Notes: a model not told the origin generated them from the letters alone. A stretch of 64,000 bases of DNA from CBDCKR01 sp964572045 (GCA_964572045.1 CAZNEI010000002.1:62001-126000), one strand, 5' to 3'; positions 39,526 through 48,902 are shown, numbered from the stretch's first letter. Translations and numbers: made by a program.

Positions 39526-41144
39526 AGCGCAATACGGCGATGTCCGCGTATGCAGTGGGGGCCCTAGCCGCGTTGGGCGGTCTGGCCGGGTGCGGCGGGG
39601 AGGGGGCGTCCCCGGACGTCGCCGAGGCCATCGAGGTCATCCGGCCGGATCTGATCCGATCCCACATCGAGTTCCTGTCGGACGATCGGCTCCGCGGCCG
39701 CGATACCGACGACGTGGGCTACGAGATCGCCCGCGACTACGTGGCGGAGCAGTATGGGAGAATCGGCCTCGAGCCCGCCTTCGACGGATCCTACCTTCAG
39801 CCCTTCGACCTGCTGGAAATCGTCGGGGACCAGGGGAGTCGCCTGCGGATCGGTGACCGGGAGATCGCCTACCCGGAGGCCTCCTTCACCCCGGACTGGA
39901 GGGGCGAGAGGCCCTCCGTCTCGGGCCGGGGCGTCTACGTCGGCCGCGGACTGGTGGACGGCGAGCTGCCTACGGACGTGGACCTGGAGGGGAGCGTCGT
40001 CTTCACCTTGGCGGGCCTCCCCGAGGGACGGGAAGAGGAGTTCGATGTGGTGATCAGTGGCCGGACCGAGGTCGAGCTCGCGTATCGCCGGGGAGCCCGG
40101 GCCGTGGTGGTCGTGGATCCCCGGCCCGACGCCGCGACGTGGGAAGGACGGCTTCGTCCGCGGCGTCCGCTGCGCGTGCTTGCCGACGGCACGACCACCA
40201 GGTTCCGGGCGGCGGCGAGCCTCGGCCCCACCGCGTCCCGAGCCTTTCTCGACCGGTGGTCGGTGGAGCCCCCGACGAGCCCCGAGCCCGTCGACCTCGG
40301 CCCCGTGACGATCGAGCCGGCCCACGAGCTCCGCACGTCGAGGAGCTGGAACGTCGGGGGACTCGTCCGCGGAACGGATCCCGAGCTCCGCGACGAGGTC
40401 GTCGTTTTGACGGCCCACCTCGATCACGTCGGCATCGGGGCCCCCGACGCCGACGGCGACAGCATCTACAACGGAACGCACGACAACGCCCTGGGGGTCG
40501 CGAAGATCCTCGCGGCCGCCGAGGCGATGGTCGGACTCGACATGGCCCGCTCGGTGCTGTTTCTCGCCGTGGGAGCCGAGGAGGGTGGCCTCCTGGGGTC
40601 GTGGTACTACGTGCGGAACCCCGTCTTCCCGATGGAGAACACCGTCGCCGCCCTCAACCACGATGGCGGCCTCGACGGCCAGGCCTCGGACGACTTCCTC
40701 GCCTTCGGGGACGAATACTCGACGCTCGGGACCTTCTTGGAGCAGGCGGGGGAGGAGTACGGCACCTCGTACGAGACCTACCGGATCCCGCCCTTCGGGG
40801 CGGCTCAGGCGCTCCTCTTCCGCTCCGACCAGTACTCCTTCCTTCTCGCCGGCGTGCCGGGGGTCTACCTCATGCCCGGCTTCGCCGTCGACGGGAACCT
40901 GGAGACGAACCGACGGGCCTGGCAGTACTACCTGGACAACGTGAACCACCAGCAGCGCGACAACTTCCTTCCGGACGCGAGCTGGGAGTCACCGGTAGCC
41001 ATGTCTGCGATGTCGGTCCACCTCGCTCGGAATCTCGCGAACTCGCCGACGGTTCCGGAGATGCTGCCCGACGCCCCGTTCAGGAAGCCGCGGGCGAGAC
41101 CGGACACTCCGGCCTTCTACGGGGATACGGAGGTGCCGAGGTAG
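39522..41144 (+). CDS. Exported M28 family metallopeptidase with protease-associated domain
   Basis: 540 residues from ATG 39522, coupled to the M24 gene (ATGA). Lipobox LAGC (Cys24). A PA-like insert lies at about 130-265. The di-zinc site is visible as His299/Asp301 (TAHLDHVG), Asp321 (GTHDNALG), Glu353/354 (GAEEGGLLG), Asp381 (NHDGGLD) and a late His in NVNHQQRD. Family members are aminopeptidases releasing residues from peptides. With the M24 neighbour it gives a two-enzyme exopeptidase set that can pass proline blocks. Confidence 0.88.
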   Translation: MKRNTAMSAYAVGALAALGGLAGCGGEGASPDVAEAIEVIRPDLIRSHIEFLSDDRLRGRDTDDVGYEIARDYVAEQYGRIGLEPAFDGSYLQPFDLLEIVGDQGSRLRIGDREIAYPEASFTPDWRGERPSVSGRGVYVGRGLVDGELPTDVDLEGSVVFTLAGLPEGREEEFDVVISGRTEVELAYRRGARAVVVVDPRPDAATWEGRLRPRRPLRVLADGTTTRFRAAASLGPTASRAFLDRWSVEPPTSPEPVDLGPVTIEPAHELRTSRSWNVGGLVRGTDPELRDEVVVLTAHLDHVGIGAPDADGDSIYNGTHDNALGVAKILAAAEAMVGLDMARSVLFLAVGAEEGGLLGSWYYVRNPVFPMENTVAALNHDGGLDGQASDDFLAFGDEYSTLGTFLEQAGEEYGTSYETYRIPPFGAAQALLFRSDQYSFLLAGVPGVYLMPGFAVDGNLETNRRAWQYYLDNVNHQQRDNFLPDASWESPVAMSAMSVHLARNLANSPTVPEMLPDAPFRKPRARPDTPAFYGDTEVPR

Positions 41145-41364
41145 GGGGAGGCAGCGGCGTACAACCCCACCGCGAAGGCGACGGGGATCCCGTTTCGTGA
41201 CGCCAGCCGCATCGGGCCGAGTGAACGCCGTTGGGGTGGCGCGCGCCGCCCACCGTCTCCTGTGGCCCGGCTGAGGGTGACCGTGTTACATTGCCCGCTT
41301 CTTCTGCCCCACCGTCCGTCTCTGCGAGTCCCCTGAGTATCCCGTCTCGACCGGAGCTATCCCG

Positions 41365-41907
41365 ATGCCTATCGCCCGCACCGCCCTCCCCGTCCTCGCC
41401 CTCGCGGCCATCGGCACCTCCGGTGTCTTCGCGCAGAGTGCACCGCCCAATTTCATCGAGGAATTCGAGGTGCAGTTCAATGCGTCAGCCGACAAGCTCG
41501 TGGCCCTCGCCGAGGCGATGCCTGCGGAGACGTACGCCTGGACTCCGATGGAGGGTGTATACACGGTGGCCCGCGCCTACATGCACACCGCGCGCTACAA
41601 CTACTACTATCCCGAAATCGCCCTGAACGTCCCCTCGCCGATGGGCGCTGCGGAGTACGACAGCTGGGAGGAGGGGGTATCGGAGAAGGAGAAGGTTGTC
41701 GCGATTCTGGCCGAGTCGATGGAGCACGTCAGGCGAGTCGCGGCCTCCATGTCCTCCGAGGCTCTGGACAAGAGGACTGAGCTGTACGGCCGTGACGTCG
41801 GTCAGTGGGCCGTCCTGCTCCAACTCATCGCCCACATGAACGAGCATCTCGGGCAGGCGATCGCCTACGCACGCATGAACCATGTGGTGCCGCCCTGGTC
41901 GCGCTAG
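41365..41907 (+). CDS. Exported DinB-like protein
   Basis: 180 residues, GGAG 8 bases upstream. Signal peptide ending GVFAQS. The remainder is a four-helix DinB/DfsB-like fold: FIEEFEVQFNASADKLVALAEAMPAETYAWTP, a histidine-bearing helix (ARAYMHTARYNYYYPEI) and LLQLIAHMNEHLGQAIAYARMN near the end. The conserved histidines usually bind a metal. Exported DinB proteins are frequent in Gemmatimonadota and Acidobacteriota, role unknown. Confidence 0.83.
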   Translation: MPIARTALPVLALAAIGTSGVFAQSAPPNFIEEFEVQFNASADKLVALAEAMPAETYAWTPMEGVYTVARAYMHTARYNYYYPEIALNVPSPMGAAEYDSWEEGVSEKEKVVAILAESMEHVRRVAASMSSEALDKRTELYGRDVGQWAVLLQLIAHMNEHLGQAIAYARMNHVVPPWSR

Positions 41908-42261
41908 ACCCCCGAACTGCATGATCCTACCCGGCGTGCCGATGTCCGGCGCCAGGATGGCGCCGTCGGCTGTGCGGGCGCCCCCTCGCCGACGCTGATG
42001 CGGGGCACACGAGCCTGGCCCCAGGCCGTACGCATCGGCGGATTCGTGCTGATCTGAGGCGGCATCTCATTTTCTCGGTGCCAGCTGTGCCGCCCAGGAT
42101 TCGCGGGTGTGGCCAAGGCATCGGATCTTGATCTCTTCCGAGGCAAGACCGGCTGCCTGACATTCTGGGGGGGAGAAGCAAGCACCGGGGGAGCCTCTCC
42201 TGGGGAGCTCCGCGACCCGCGGGCCGACCTCCGCTCGAACTTGGATCGAAGGGACAAAACT
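41908..42261. other. Gene-free stretch upstream of the dehydrogenase gene
   Basis: 354 bases between the DinB stop and the chosen GTG start at 42262. Open frames exist on both strands but have no ribosome site and no family resemblance. The sequence just before 42262 carries GAAGGGA as the ribosome site. No riboswitch-like fold was recognised. Confidence 0.45.
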
Positions 42262-44682
42262 GTGCGAAGTGAAGCGAGAGTCGTCATCATCGGGGGAGGA
42301 GTGGCAGGCTGCAGCCTGCTCTATCACCTGACGAAGCTGGGGTGGAGCGACGTCATCATGGTGGAGAAGGACGAGCTCACCAGCGGATCGACCTGGCACT
42401 CTGCAGGCCTCTGTACGCAGTTCGTTGCCAGCTACAATCTGATGAAGCTTCTGCAGTACAGCCTGGAGCTGTACGCGTCGCTCGAGTCCGAGACGGGGCA
42501 CGCGGTGGGCTTCCACCGCTGCGGAAGCGTACGGCTTGCTGCGTCGCAGGATCGCCTCGACGAGTTCCGCTACCGGAAGGGCATCGCCGACCTGCTCGAC
42601 GTGCCCTACGAGATCGTCTCGCCGCAGCGTGCCCAAGAGCTCTTCCCGCTTGCCGACATGGACGCCATCGTCGGCGCCGCCTATCTCCCGACGGACGGGC
42701 ACATCGACCCGAGCGGCCTCACGCAGGCGTTCGCAAAGGGGGCTCGCTCGGCGGGGGCGGAGATCCTCGTCCACACGGCCGTGACGGGGATCGAGCCCTC
42801 CGGCGGCGGATGGTCGCTGGAGACGTCGAAGGGCGAGATTCACGCCGAGGTCGTGGTCAATGCCGCCGGCCAATGGGCGGCGGAGGTGGGCCGCCTCGTC
42901 GGGGTCGAGCTCCCGGTTGTGCCGCTCGAGCACCATTATCTAACCACCGAGCCGGTCGAAGAGCTCAAGGCTCACGAAGTCGAGCTGCCGGTGCTCCGTG
43001 ACGCGGACGCTTCCTTCTACGTTCGGGAGGAGACAGGGGCCCTGCTTGTCGGCGCCTTCGAGCGGAATACGAAGCCGTGGGGCCTCGACGGGATCCCCGA
43101 TGACTTCCACGGCAGCCTGCTTCCGCCCGATCTCGACCGGCTCGAGGACACTCTCGAGGCCGCCGCCCGGCGGGTGCCCGCCTTCGCGAGCGCGGGGATC
43201 AAGAGCATCGTGAACGGACCCGACGGCTACACGCCCGACGGCCGTTGCCTGATGGGGCCCGTGCCGGGTCTGAAGAACTTCCACGTCTTGGCCGGCTTCA
43301 GCATCTTCGGGGTCGTATTCGGCGGCGGCGCGGGCAAGTACGCTGCGGAGTGGATCGTGGAGGGGCAGCCGAGCGACAACATGTGGGAACTCGATGTGCG
43401 CCGCTTCGGAGACTACGCGAGTTCGGCGAAGTACGTGGCGGCACGCGCCTGCGACGTGTACGAGCGCGAGTACGCCATCCACTACCCCGAGGAGGAACGT
43501 CCGGCCGGTCGGCCGCTGAAGACGGGGCCCCTGTATGATCGCCTGCTCGCCAGGGGAGCCGTCTATGGAGCCCGGTTCGGGTGGGAGCGCCCGCTGTGGT
43601 TTTCCCGAGGCGGTCGGGCGCGGGACAGGTATTCGTTTCGTCGCGGGAACTGGCATGCCGCGGTAGGGGCCGAGTGCTCCGCCGTGAGATCATCGGTAGG
43701 AGTGCTCGATCAGACGAGCTTTGCAAAATTCGAAGTCTCGGGCCCGAACGCGGAACGGCACCTCGACCGGCTCTGCGCCAACAAGCTGCCGAGTCTGATC
43801 GGCCGAATGTCGCTGACACAGATGTGCACGCCGAAGGGCGGCATCGAGTGCGACGTGACCGTGACCAAGCTCGGGGCGGATCGCTTCTACGTGGTCTCCG
43901 CGGCCGCGACCGAGCGCCACCACTTCGAGTGGATGTGGCGCCACTTGCCCGATGACCGGACGGTCGCGCTGAACAACGTCACGAAGAGGGATGCGGTTCT
44001 CACGCTGGCGGGTCCACGCTCGCGCGACCTGTTGGAGGCGATCACCGACGCCGACTGCTCGCCGGCGGCCTTCCCCTTCTTCCGCTGCCGGGAGCTGTAT
44101 GCGGGCATGGTTCCACTACGGGCGCTGCGCGTCTCCTTCGTCGGCGAGCTTGGCTACGAGCTCCACCATCCCATGGAGTGTCAGAGGCATCTATACGATC
44201 TCTTGATCGAGGCCGGCGGGCCTTACGGGCTCGTCGACTTCGGCTACCGGGCGCTCGACTCCATGCGACTCGAAAAGGCCTATCTCATGTGGGGTTCCGA
44301 CATGTCGGCGGACTACACACCGCTCGAGGCCGGAATGAGCCGATTCGTCGACTTCGAAAAGGGCGACTTCATCGGCCGCGACGCCCTCCTCCGTCAACGG
44401 GAGCGAGGGCTCGAACGCCGTCTCGCCTGCCTCGTCGTCGACGCGAGGGATGCCGACCCTCACGGCTACGAGCCGATTCTGGACGGGAACAAGAGGGTCG
44501 GGTACGTGGCTTCTGGCGGTTATGGGCACCGGGTGGAGAAGACGATTGCGCTGGCTTACCTGCCGGTTGCGTATCTCGAACCCGGGACGGAACTCGCCCT
44601 TCAAATCCTGGGCGAGAACCGGGCTGCGCACGTCGTCGAGCCGCCGCTCTACGACCCGGAGAACCGGCGGCTGCTGAGCTGA
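42262..44682 (+). CDS. Sarcosine/dimethylglycine dehydrogenase-like flavoprotein (DAO + GcvT domains)
   Basis: 806 residues from GTG 42262, chosen because GAAGGGA lies 7 bases upstream and the FAD motif VVIIGGGVAGCSLLYHL starts at residue 7. The open frame runs further up without support. Order: DAO-type FAD domain with His46 in GSTWHSAGL, the position that carries covalent FAD in dimethylglycine and sarcosine dehydrogenases; a linker; then a GcvT-like folate-binding domain from about 440 (FAKFEVSGPNAERHLDRL, GELGYELHHPMECQRHLYDLL, and a C-terminal GKR/VGYVASGGYG barrel). It would demethylate an N-methylated amino acid and give methylene-tetrahydrofolate. It stands alone, yet fits with the glycine-dehydrogenase genes at 23.7-26.7 kb. 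Confidence 0.9.
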   Translation: MRSEARVVIIGGGVAGCSLLYHLTKLGWSDVIMVEKDELTSGSTWHSAGLCTQFVASYNLMKLLQYSLELYASLESETGHAVGFHRCGSVRLAASQDRLDEFRYRKGIADLLDVPYEIVSPQRAQELFPLADMDAIVGAAYLPTDGHIDPSGLTQAFAKGARSAGAEILVHTAVTGIEPSGGGWSLETSKGEIHAEVVVNAAGQWAAEVGRLVGVELPVVPLEHHYLTTEPVEELKAHEVELPVLRDADASFYVREETGALLVGAFERNTKPWGLDGIPDDFHGSLLPPDLDRLEDTLEAAARRVPAFASAGIKSIVNGPDGYTPDGRCLMGPVPGLKNFHVLAGFSIFGVVFGGGAGKYAAEWIVEGQPSDNMWELDVRRFGDYASSAKYVAARACDVYEREYAIHYPEEERPAGRPLKTGPLYDRLLARGAVYGARFGWERPLWFSRGGRARDRYSFRRGNWHAAVGAECSAVRSSVGVLDQTSFAKFEVSGPNAERHLDRLCANKLPSLIGRMSLTQMCTPKGGIECDVTVTKLGADRFYVVSAAATERHHFEWMWRHLPDDRTVALNNVTKRDAVLTLAGPRSRDLLEAITDADCSPAAFPFFRCRELYAGMVPLRALRVSFVGELGYELHHPMECQRHLYDLLIEAGGPYGLVDFGYRALDSMRLEKAYLMWGSDMSADYTPLEAGMSRFVDFEKGDFIGRDALLRQRERGLERRLACLVVDARDADPHGYEPILDGNKRVGYVASGGYGHRVEKTIALAYLPVAYLEPGTELALQILGENRAAHVVEPPLYDPENRRLLS

Positions 44683-44844
44683 GAGGCCCAGGCCGGGAGG
44701 CACGGTTTCGCGGGCACGGCCCAACCCCGTGCCAACAAGATCTCCGACCGGGCGCATTGGGCCTCACGGGGGCGGAGTCCCGTCACCGGCTTGGGGGATC
44801 GACTTCTCCTGAACGGGACGATGCGGACCGAGGGTGGTCCCAGC

Positions 44845-45693
44845 TCAGGCCGGCTCGCACGGCTTGAGCGTGATCCATATCAGCTCGAACGTCGTGTCTC
44901 CGGTGTTGCCCGAATTGTGCTGCTCACTCAGCTTGACTTCCTCCATCCAGCCGACCGAGCCGGCTTCGGACGGCTCGGTGCCGATCCTCTCGACTCCGTT
45001 CCGTCGACCCGACCAGACACCACCTCTCACGTGGACGTAGACTTGGTCGCCCGGGTGCGAGTGAACCCCTTCCCACTGTCCCGGCTCCAGGATAAACCTC
45101 TGCACGACGACCCGGTTGTTCTCCAGCAACAACTCAAGCGGGACGTCAGGATAGAACGTACCGGTATGATGGTTCGACAGCAGAGTGCAGGGCTGCAGGG
45201 TCACCCAGACCGTCTCGATCGGACTGTCCCCCGTGTTGCCGGCTTCCCACGGCTCGGCCTCGGACGGAGTCTCCGACCATCCGACCGAGCCGGCTTCGGG
45301 GCGAAACACCGTCTCCTGATCTCCTCGCCGCTCGGTCCACTCGCCGCCCCGAATGTAGACGTAAACCTGGTTGCCAGCGTGCGTATGCGGCCCCGACCAC
45401 TGCCCGGGCTCGAAGATGAACTTCTGCACGACGACCTTGTCGTTCGCCAGCAGAAGTTCGCCGGGAACGTTCGGATAGAAGACGCCGACTTGGGCGGCGG
45501 CATCGGCCGGCGGGAGCACGAGAACGACGACCGCGAGTAGGGCGGCAGCCAGACGTCCCCCGGGAATGCGCGCGCGCACGCCGCGCCGGGAGCATCGTTG
45601 GCCATGCGCGCCGCTCGCCCATATCGCCGTCGGACCTCGTCCCAGGATCGGCACAAGCGGAGCTGCCGGGTCGGGAATCGGTGCTAGGCCCAT
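44845..45693 (-). CDS. Exported two-repeat cupin protein
   Basis: 282 residues from ATG 45693, which has AAGGAG 5 bases upstream (on the plus strand 45699-45704) and lies inside the end of the upstream SnoaL gene. GTG 45579 is an alternative and would place the signal peptide (AAALLAVVVLVLPPADAAAQ) at the very N-terminus. Two cupin units of about 100 residues repeat one another: VVVQKFIFEPGQWSGPHTHAGNQVYVYIRGGEW and VVVQRFILEPGQWEGVHSHPGDQVYVHVRGGVW. Each has the HxH metal motif, followed by GSVGW and ending VTLQPC/ITLKPC. A tandem internal duplication is clear. Exact ligand and reaction unknown. Confidence 0.8.
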   Translation of the reverse strand: MGLAPIPDPAAPLVPILGRGPTAIWASGAHGQRCSRRGVRARIPGGRLAAALLAVVVLVLPPADAAAQVGVFYPNVPGELLLANDKVVVQKFIFEPGQWSGPHTHAGNQVYVYIRGGEWTERRGDQETVFRPEAGSVGWSETPSEAEPWEAGNTGDSPIETVWVTLQPCTLLSNHHTGTFYPDVPLELLLENNRVVVQRFILEPGQWEGVHSHPGDQVYVHVRGGVWSGRRNGVERIGTEPSEAGSVGWMEEVKLSEQHNSGNTGDTTFELIWITLKPCEPA

Positions 45694-46100
45694 CCGAGCT
45701 CCTTCAGGGCCCAGGGCGCGTTCCACACCTTGCACACCTTCTCGACCTGGTCCTCGTCGTTCATCGTCACGACGTACACGTACTGGGTGTTCGTCTCCTT
45801 GCCGGTCGGCGGAACCGGGCCGCCTTCGCCCACATGGCTTCCCGTGAAGGTCGCGAAGAACACGGCGGTCTTCTCGGCCTCGTCGTACGACGACGTGTGG
45901 AGTTCGTAGGTGCAGCCCTCGAGGACGCTCCCGAGCCCTACCATCCACTCCGCATAGGCCTCTACGGTACTCACGTCGACGAGTGGCTCGGCTTGCGACT
46001 CGAACGAGGCGTCTGGAGCGACGTATGGACTGCATCCCTCCCAGCCCCTCAGCGAGTCGCAGGCGTGGAAGAACTTGGTCGCGTTCTCGAATGCCGACAC
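45684..46100 (-). CDS. SnoaL-like (NTF2-fold) protein
   Basis: 138 residues from GTG 46100; AGGGAGGG lies 5 bases upstream, which excludes the longer open frame. No signal peptide. Segments FHACDSLRGWEGCSPYVAPDASFESQAEPLVD and VEAYAEWMVGLGSVLEGCTYELHTSSYDEAEKTAVFFATFTGSH match the SnoaL-like/ketosteroid-isomerase-like fold. Its last codons contain the ribosome site and start of the cupin gene (10-base overlap), so the two are coupled. Function unknown. Confidence 0.78.
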   Translation of the reverse strand: MSAFENATKFFHACDSLRGWEGCSPYVAPDASFESQAEPLVDVSTVEAYAEWMVGLGSVLEGCTYELHTSSYDEAEKTAVFFATFTGSHVGEGGPVPPTGKETNTQYVYVVTMNDEDQVEKVCKVWNAPWALKELGWA

Positions 46101-46478
46101 GATTCCCTCCCTTGCTAGATGGTGTCCGGTGAGTTCATGAGCCCCCCGAGAGGGGGAGGCTGCCGTGGTTCCCAGGTACTCCTTCGTTTTTTCGACGAGG
46201 GGCTCAGCAAAGGGCCGGCGAGAGCGCCGGAACCTCGCGACCCTCGGGGATTCTATCGACAGCGAGCGAGGCGCGCCACGCGCAGGTGAAGGAAGGCGGC
46301 CGGACTCGGCCACCGCGCCGGCACCTTGGTTTCGCGGCGCCCGCCGTCGCGTCGGTCAGCGAGAGGGTTCACGCTTGACGGGTCTGGACCCACGTCTCAG
46401 GTTTCTCGACCCGGCAGCGGGACCTCGCGCCTCCGTCCCTGTTCGGGTTTGTCTGTCAGCCGCTCGCGGGAGAGGACC
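46101..46478. other. Divergent intergenic region
   Basis: 378 bases between the leftward SnoaL/cupin pair and the rightward secreted protein at 46479. It must hold two promoters, but I find no clear -35/-10 pair or palindrome. Open frames here have Arg/Pro/Gly-rich shadow translations. Confidence 0.4.
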
Positions 46479-46934
46479 ATGAAGAGAGTCCAAGGTTTTG
46501 TGCTGAGTACCGTGTTGTTCGTCCTCGTCGCTCTGGCGGGAATCGCGACACCCTCCTCCGTGAGGGCCCAAGAGCCGATGGACGACGATGCCCTTCGGGA
46601 GCACCTGGTGGAGCAGGAGCGGCAGTTCTTCGGAGCGCTTCGGGACCGCGACGCCGCACTCGTCCGGAAGCTGTCGGGGGATGACGGCTTCTATATCCAC
46701 CCGCCGGGGATCCACTCGGTCGATCGGATTATCGAGGATATGACCACCTACGAGGTGGGCGAGTTCTCTCTCGGCCCCCAGGTGCATCTCCAGAGACTCG
46801 ACGAAGACGTCGTGGCGCTCGCATACGACTTGACGATCGGCTGGCCGACCCCTTCGGTGGACTGGCTCATGACGGCGGTCTACGTCAACCGAGACGGGGA
46901 GTGGGTCGGGGTATACCGCGCGGAAACGCGGTAG
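46479..46934 (+). CDS. Exported SnoaL/DUF4440-like protein
   Basis: 151 residues from ATG 46479 with GGGAGAGG 3 bases upstream. Signal peptide ending SVRAQE. The mature part reads ALREHLVEQERQFFGALRDRDAALVRKLSGDDGFYIHPPG, then GEFSLGPQVHLQRLDEDVVALAYDLTIG and a final GEWVGVYRAETR, all in DUF4440-like order. Such proteins have an NTF2 fold with unknown ligand. It is a monocistron that converges on the amidohydrolase gene. Confidence 0.76.
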   Translation: MKRVQGFVLSTVLFVLVALAGIATPSSVRAQEPMDDDALREHLVEQERQFFGALRDRDAALVRKLSGDDGFYIHPPGIHSVDRIIEDMTTYEVGEFSLGPQVHLQRLDEDVVALAYDLTIGWPTPSVDWLMTAVYVNRDGEWVGVYRAETR

Positions 46935-46996
46935 GGTCCATCACCGGAGTCCCTTAGGCGGTCGTCGCTGCCTCGGAGTCCCCGTGGTCTTCGCCA

Positions 46997-47018
46997 CGCC
47001 CCTATCCAGATAGGGGCG
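46997..47018. terminator. Bidirectional hairpin between convergent genes
   Basis: CGCCCCTATC (46997-47006) and GATAGGGGCG (47009-47018) are a perfect 10-base inverted repeat separated by CA, so the folded stem has 8 pairs and a 6-base loop. It lies between the stop of the rightward gene (46934) and the stop of the leftward gene (47028), as expected for a shared terminator. Confidence 0.6.
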
Positions 47019-47027
47019 GCGATTGGC

Positions 47028-48482
47028 CTAGGGCCCCCTGGCCAGGCAGCCGTGCCCCGCGTCGCGCCCCCACGCCCCGTGCTCGTCCGGTGCGGCTGGG
47101 CCGATCCTGCCCTCGGCACCGCTCAGGAGTTCGGCCGGGTCGAACGACGTTCCGTCCTTCATCACGACCTTCACGCGGCGAGCGCTGCGGATATCCTCGA
47201 GAGGGTTGCCCTGCACGACGACCAGGTCCGCAACCTTGCCAGGCTCGATCGTGCCCAACCGGCCGTCGATTCCCATCGCCCGGGCGCCGTTGATGGTCGC
47301 GGCTTTGAGGACGGCGGCCGCAGGCACGCCTGCGAGCACCAGCGCGAGCAGCTCCCGATGGTATGAGAAGCCAGCGGTGAACCGCCCCCAGCCCGGGTGG
47401 TCGGAGCCCACCGTGAGAAGGCGTGCCCCTCCCGCCTCGTAGAAGAGTCGGACCGACTCGCGCTTCATCTCGTAGAGTCGCGGGTAGGTCTGGCCGCCCT
47501 CGCCGCGTTGCGCCGCGAGTTCGTTGGTGTGCGGGGTGAAGTACCGGCGCTCGTCGGCCCAGTCGTCGCCGAACAACGCCGGATCCGGATCCGCCCCGAA
47601 GGTCGTGTACACGGAGACGGTGGCGGTGAAGTACACATCGTTGTCGAGAAAGAGCTGGACGTTCGTGTTGAACTCCGAATCGCCCGGCGCGATCGACCCG
47701 TCGAGGAGCCGGGCGGGTTCGACGATGTAGTGCTCCAAGCGGTCGATCCCCATCGAGATCGCCTCACGGACCGGTACGGTGTTGACGTAGTCCGCATCGT
47801 TGTAGAGGTGGCTCGTGACGGTGAGCCCGTGCAGATGGGCCTGCTCGATCACGGCTCGCAGCTGCTCCGGCGTGAGCCCCTTGACCTTGACTCCGTGGAT
47901 GCCGCGGGCGGCCCAGTCATCCACTTCGCTCCGCAAGCCGTCGGTGGTGATGTCGTCGTTCCAGCCCGGGCGGGCGAACCCGAAGTAGGGCCCGGAGTTC
48001 AGAATCCTAGGTCCCACCTGCTCGCCCCGCTCCATGCGCTCCCGGACCTCGAGCATGTCGTCCGGATCCATCGAGCCGGCCGGAAAGGTCGTGGTCACAC
48101 CGTTGGCCAGGTAGATCAGCGGGTTGTAATGGCACTCGTCGACCCGGCCTTGGCCGACCAACGTCATCCCGTAGTGCGCGTGGAGGTCGAAGAAGCCGGG
48201 AAGGACCGTATCGTCATCGTCGAGGTCGACGACCTCTGCATGCTCCGGATCGCGACCGGCGAAACTGGAGCCGACCTCGACGAAGCGGCCCCCGCGGACG
48301 ACGATGCCCGTGTTCGCCTTGAGCGTATCCGAGACCCCGTCGAACAGCCGGCCACCCCGCAGGATCGTCTCGGCGCCCTCGTCCGGGCCGGGCACGGAGC
48401 AGCCGATCCCCGGGAGGCTGAACACACCGGCGAGGACGATCGGGTGGATGCGGAAGATCGCTGCGAGCGGATTCCGTGTCAT
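47028..48482 (-). CDS. Exported metal-dependent amidohydrolase (imidazolonepropionase-like)
   Basis: 484 residues from ATG 48482; GGAGG lies 6 bases upstream, so the longer open frame is rejected. Lipobox PGIGC (Cys28) follows a hydrophobic stretch. Amidohydrolase fold: ILRGGRLFDGVSDTLKANTGIVVRGGRF near the start, first metal pair in GFFDLHAHYG, SHLYND region, LEHYIVEP, TVGSDHPGWGRF and a C-terminal GTIEPGKVADLVVVQGNPLEDI. It would hydrolyse a cyclic amide or dipeptide-like bond outside the cytoplasm. It reads towards the SnoaL gene at 46479 and shares a terminator with it. Confidence 0.88.
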   Translation of the reverse strand: MTRNPLAAIFRIHPIVLAGVFSLPGIGCSVPGPDEGAETILRGGRLFDGVSDTLKANTGIVVRGGRFVEVGSSFAGRDPEHAEVVDLDDDDTVLPGFFDLHAHYGMTLVGQGRVDECHYNPLIYLANGVTTTFPAGSMDPDDMLEVRERMERGEQVGPRILNSGPYFGFARPGWNDDITTDGLRSEVDDWAARGIHGVKVKGLTPEQLRAVIEQAHLHGLTVTSHLYNDADYVNTVPVREAISMGIDRLEHYIVEPARLLDGSIAPGDSEFNTNVQLFLDNDVYFTATVSVYTTFGADPDPALFGDDWADERRYFTPHTNELAAQRGEGGQTYPRLYEMKRESVRLFYEAGGARLLTVGSDHPGWGRFTAGFSYHRELLALVLAGVPAAAVLKAATINGARAMGIDGRLGTIEPGKVADLVVVQGNPLEDIRSARRVKVVMKDGTSFDPAELLSGAEGRIGPAAPDEHGAWGRDAGHGCLARGP

Positions 48483-48902
48483 GGGTGGCCTCCAATTCGG
48501 CAGCAGACTGGCTCGGGCCGGGCGCGAGGCGGCATCACCGGGCCGGAGGAGTCGAAGATCGGGGGATGAGTCTTCTGGGGAGAGCATGGGCGGGTTCCCT
48601 TCGCGTTGCGGGTGCGGAAGACGTCCGGGCATTCGGCCCTTCCGGAGCCCTTCCGACTGCCCACACAATACGGCACACTCCGGCTCGTTCGCGCCAGTGC
48701 TTCCCCCGCAACACCTGTGGGCCTCACGTGAGGCCTGACGGCAACAAGCGGGGTGCAATCGATGGCCGGGCGGCTCCCGTCCACGCCTGCATGGGGTCGG
48801 GCTGGCCGAACAAGGGGCCGGGGCCGTACTCTAGACTTGGGCGCCGGGCCCCAGGGGCCTCGACCCGCGCGCACTGTGCTTCAGAACCGGAGGGGGATGA
48901 CT
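48483..48902. other. Divergent intergenic region
   Basis: 420 bases between the amidohydrolase start and the flavoprotein start. No convincing gene. Promoters for both sides must lie here, but no clear motif or palindrome was found. Confidence 0.4.

Noticed and set aside
41908..42261. N-terminal extension of the dehydrogenase or a minus-strand gene in this gap
   Set aside because: The extension has no ribosome site and would put 51 unrelated residues before the FAD motif. Minus-strand frames lack start signals and family resemblance.
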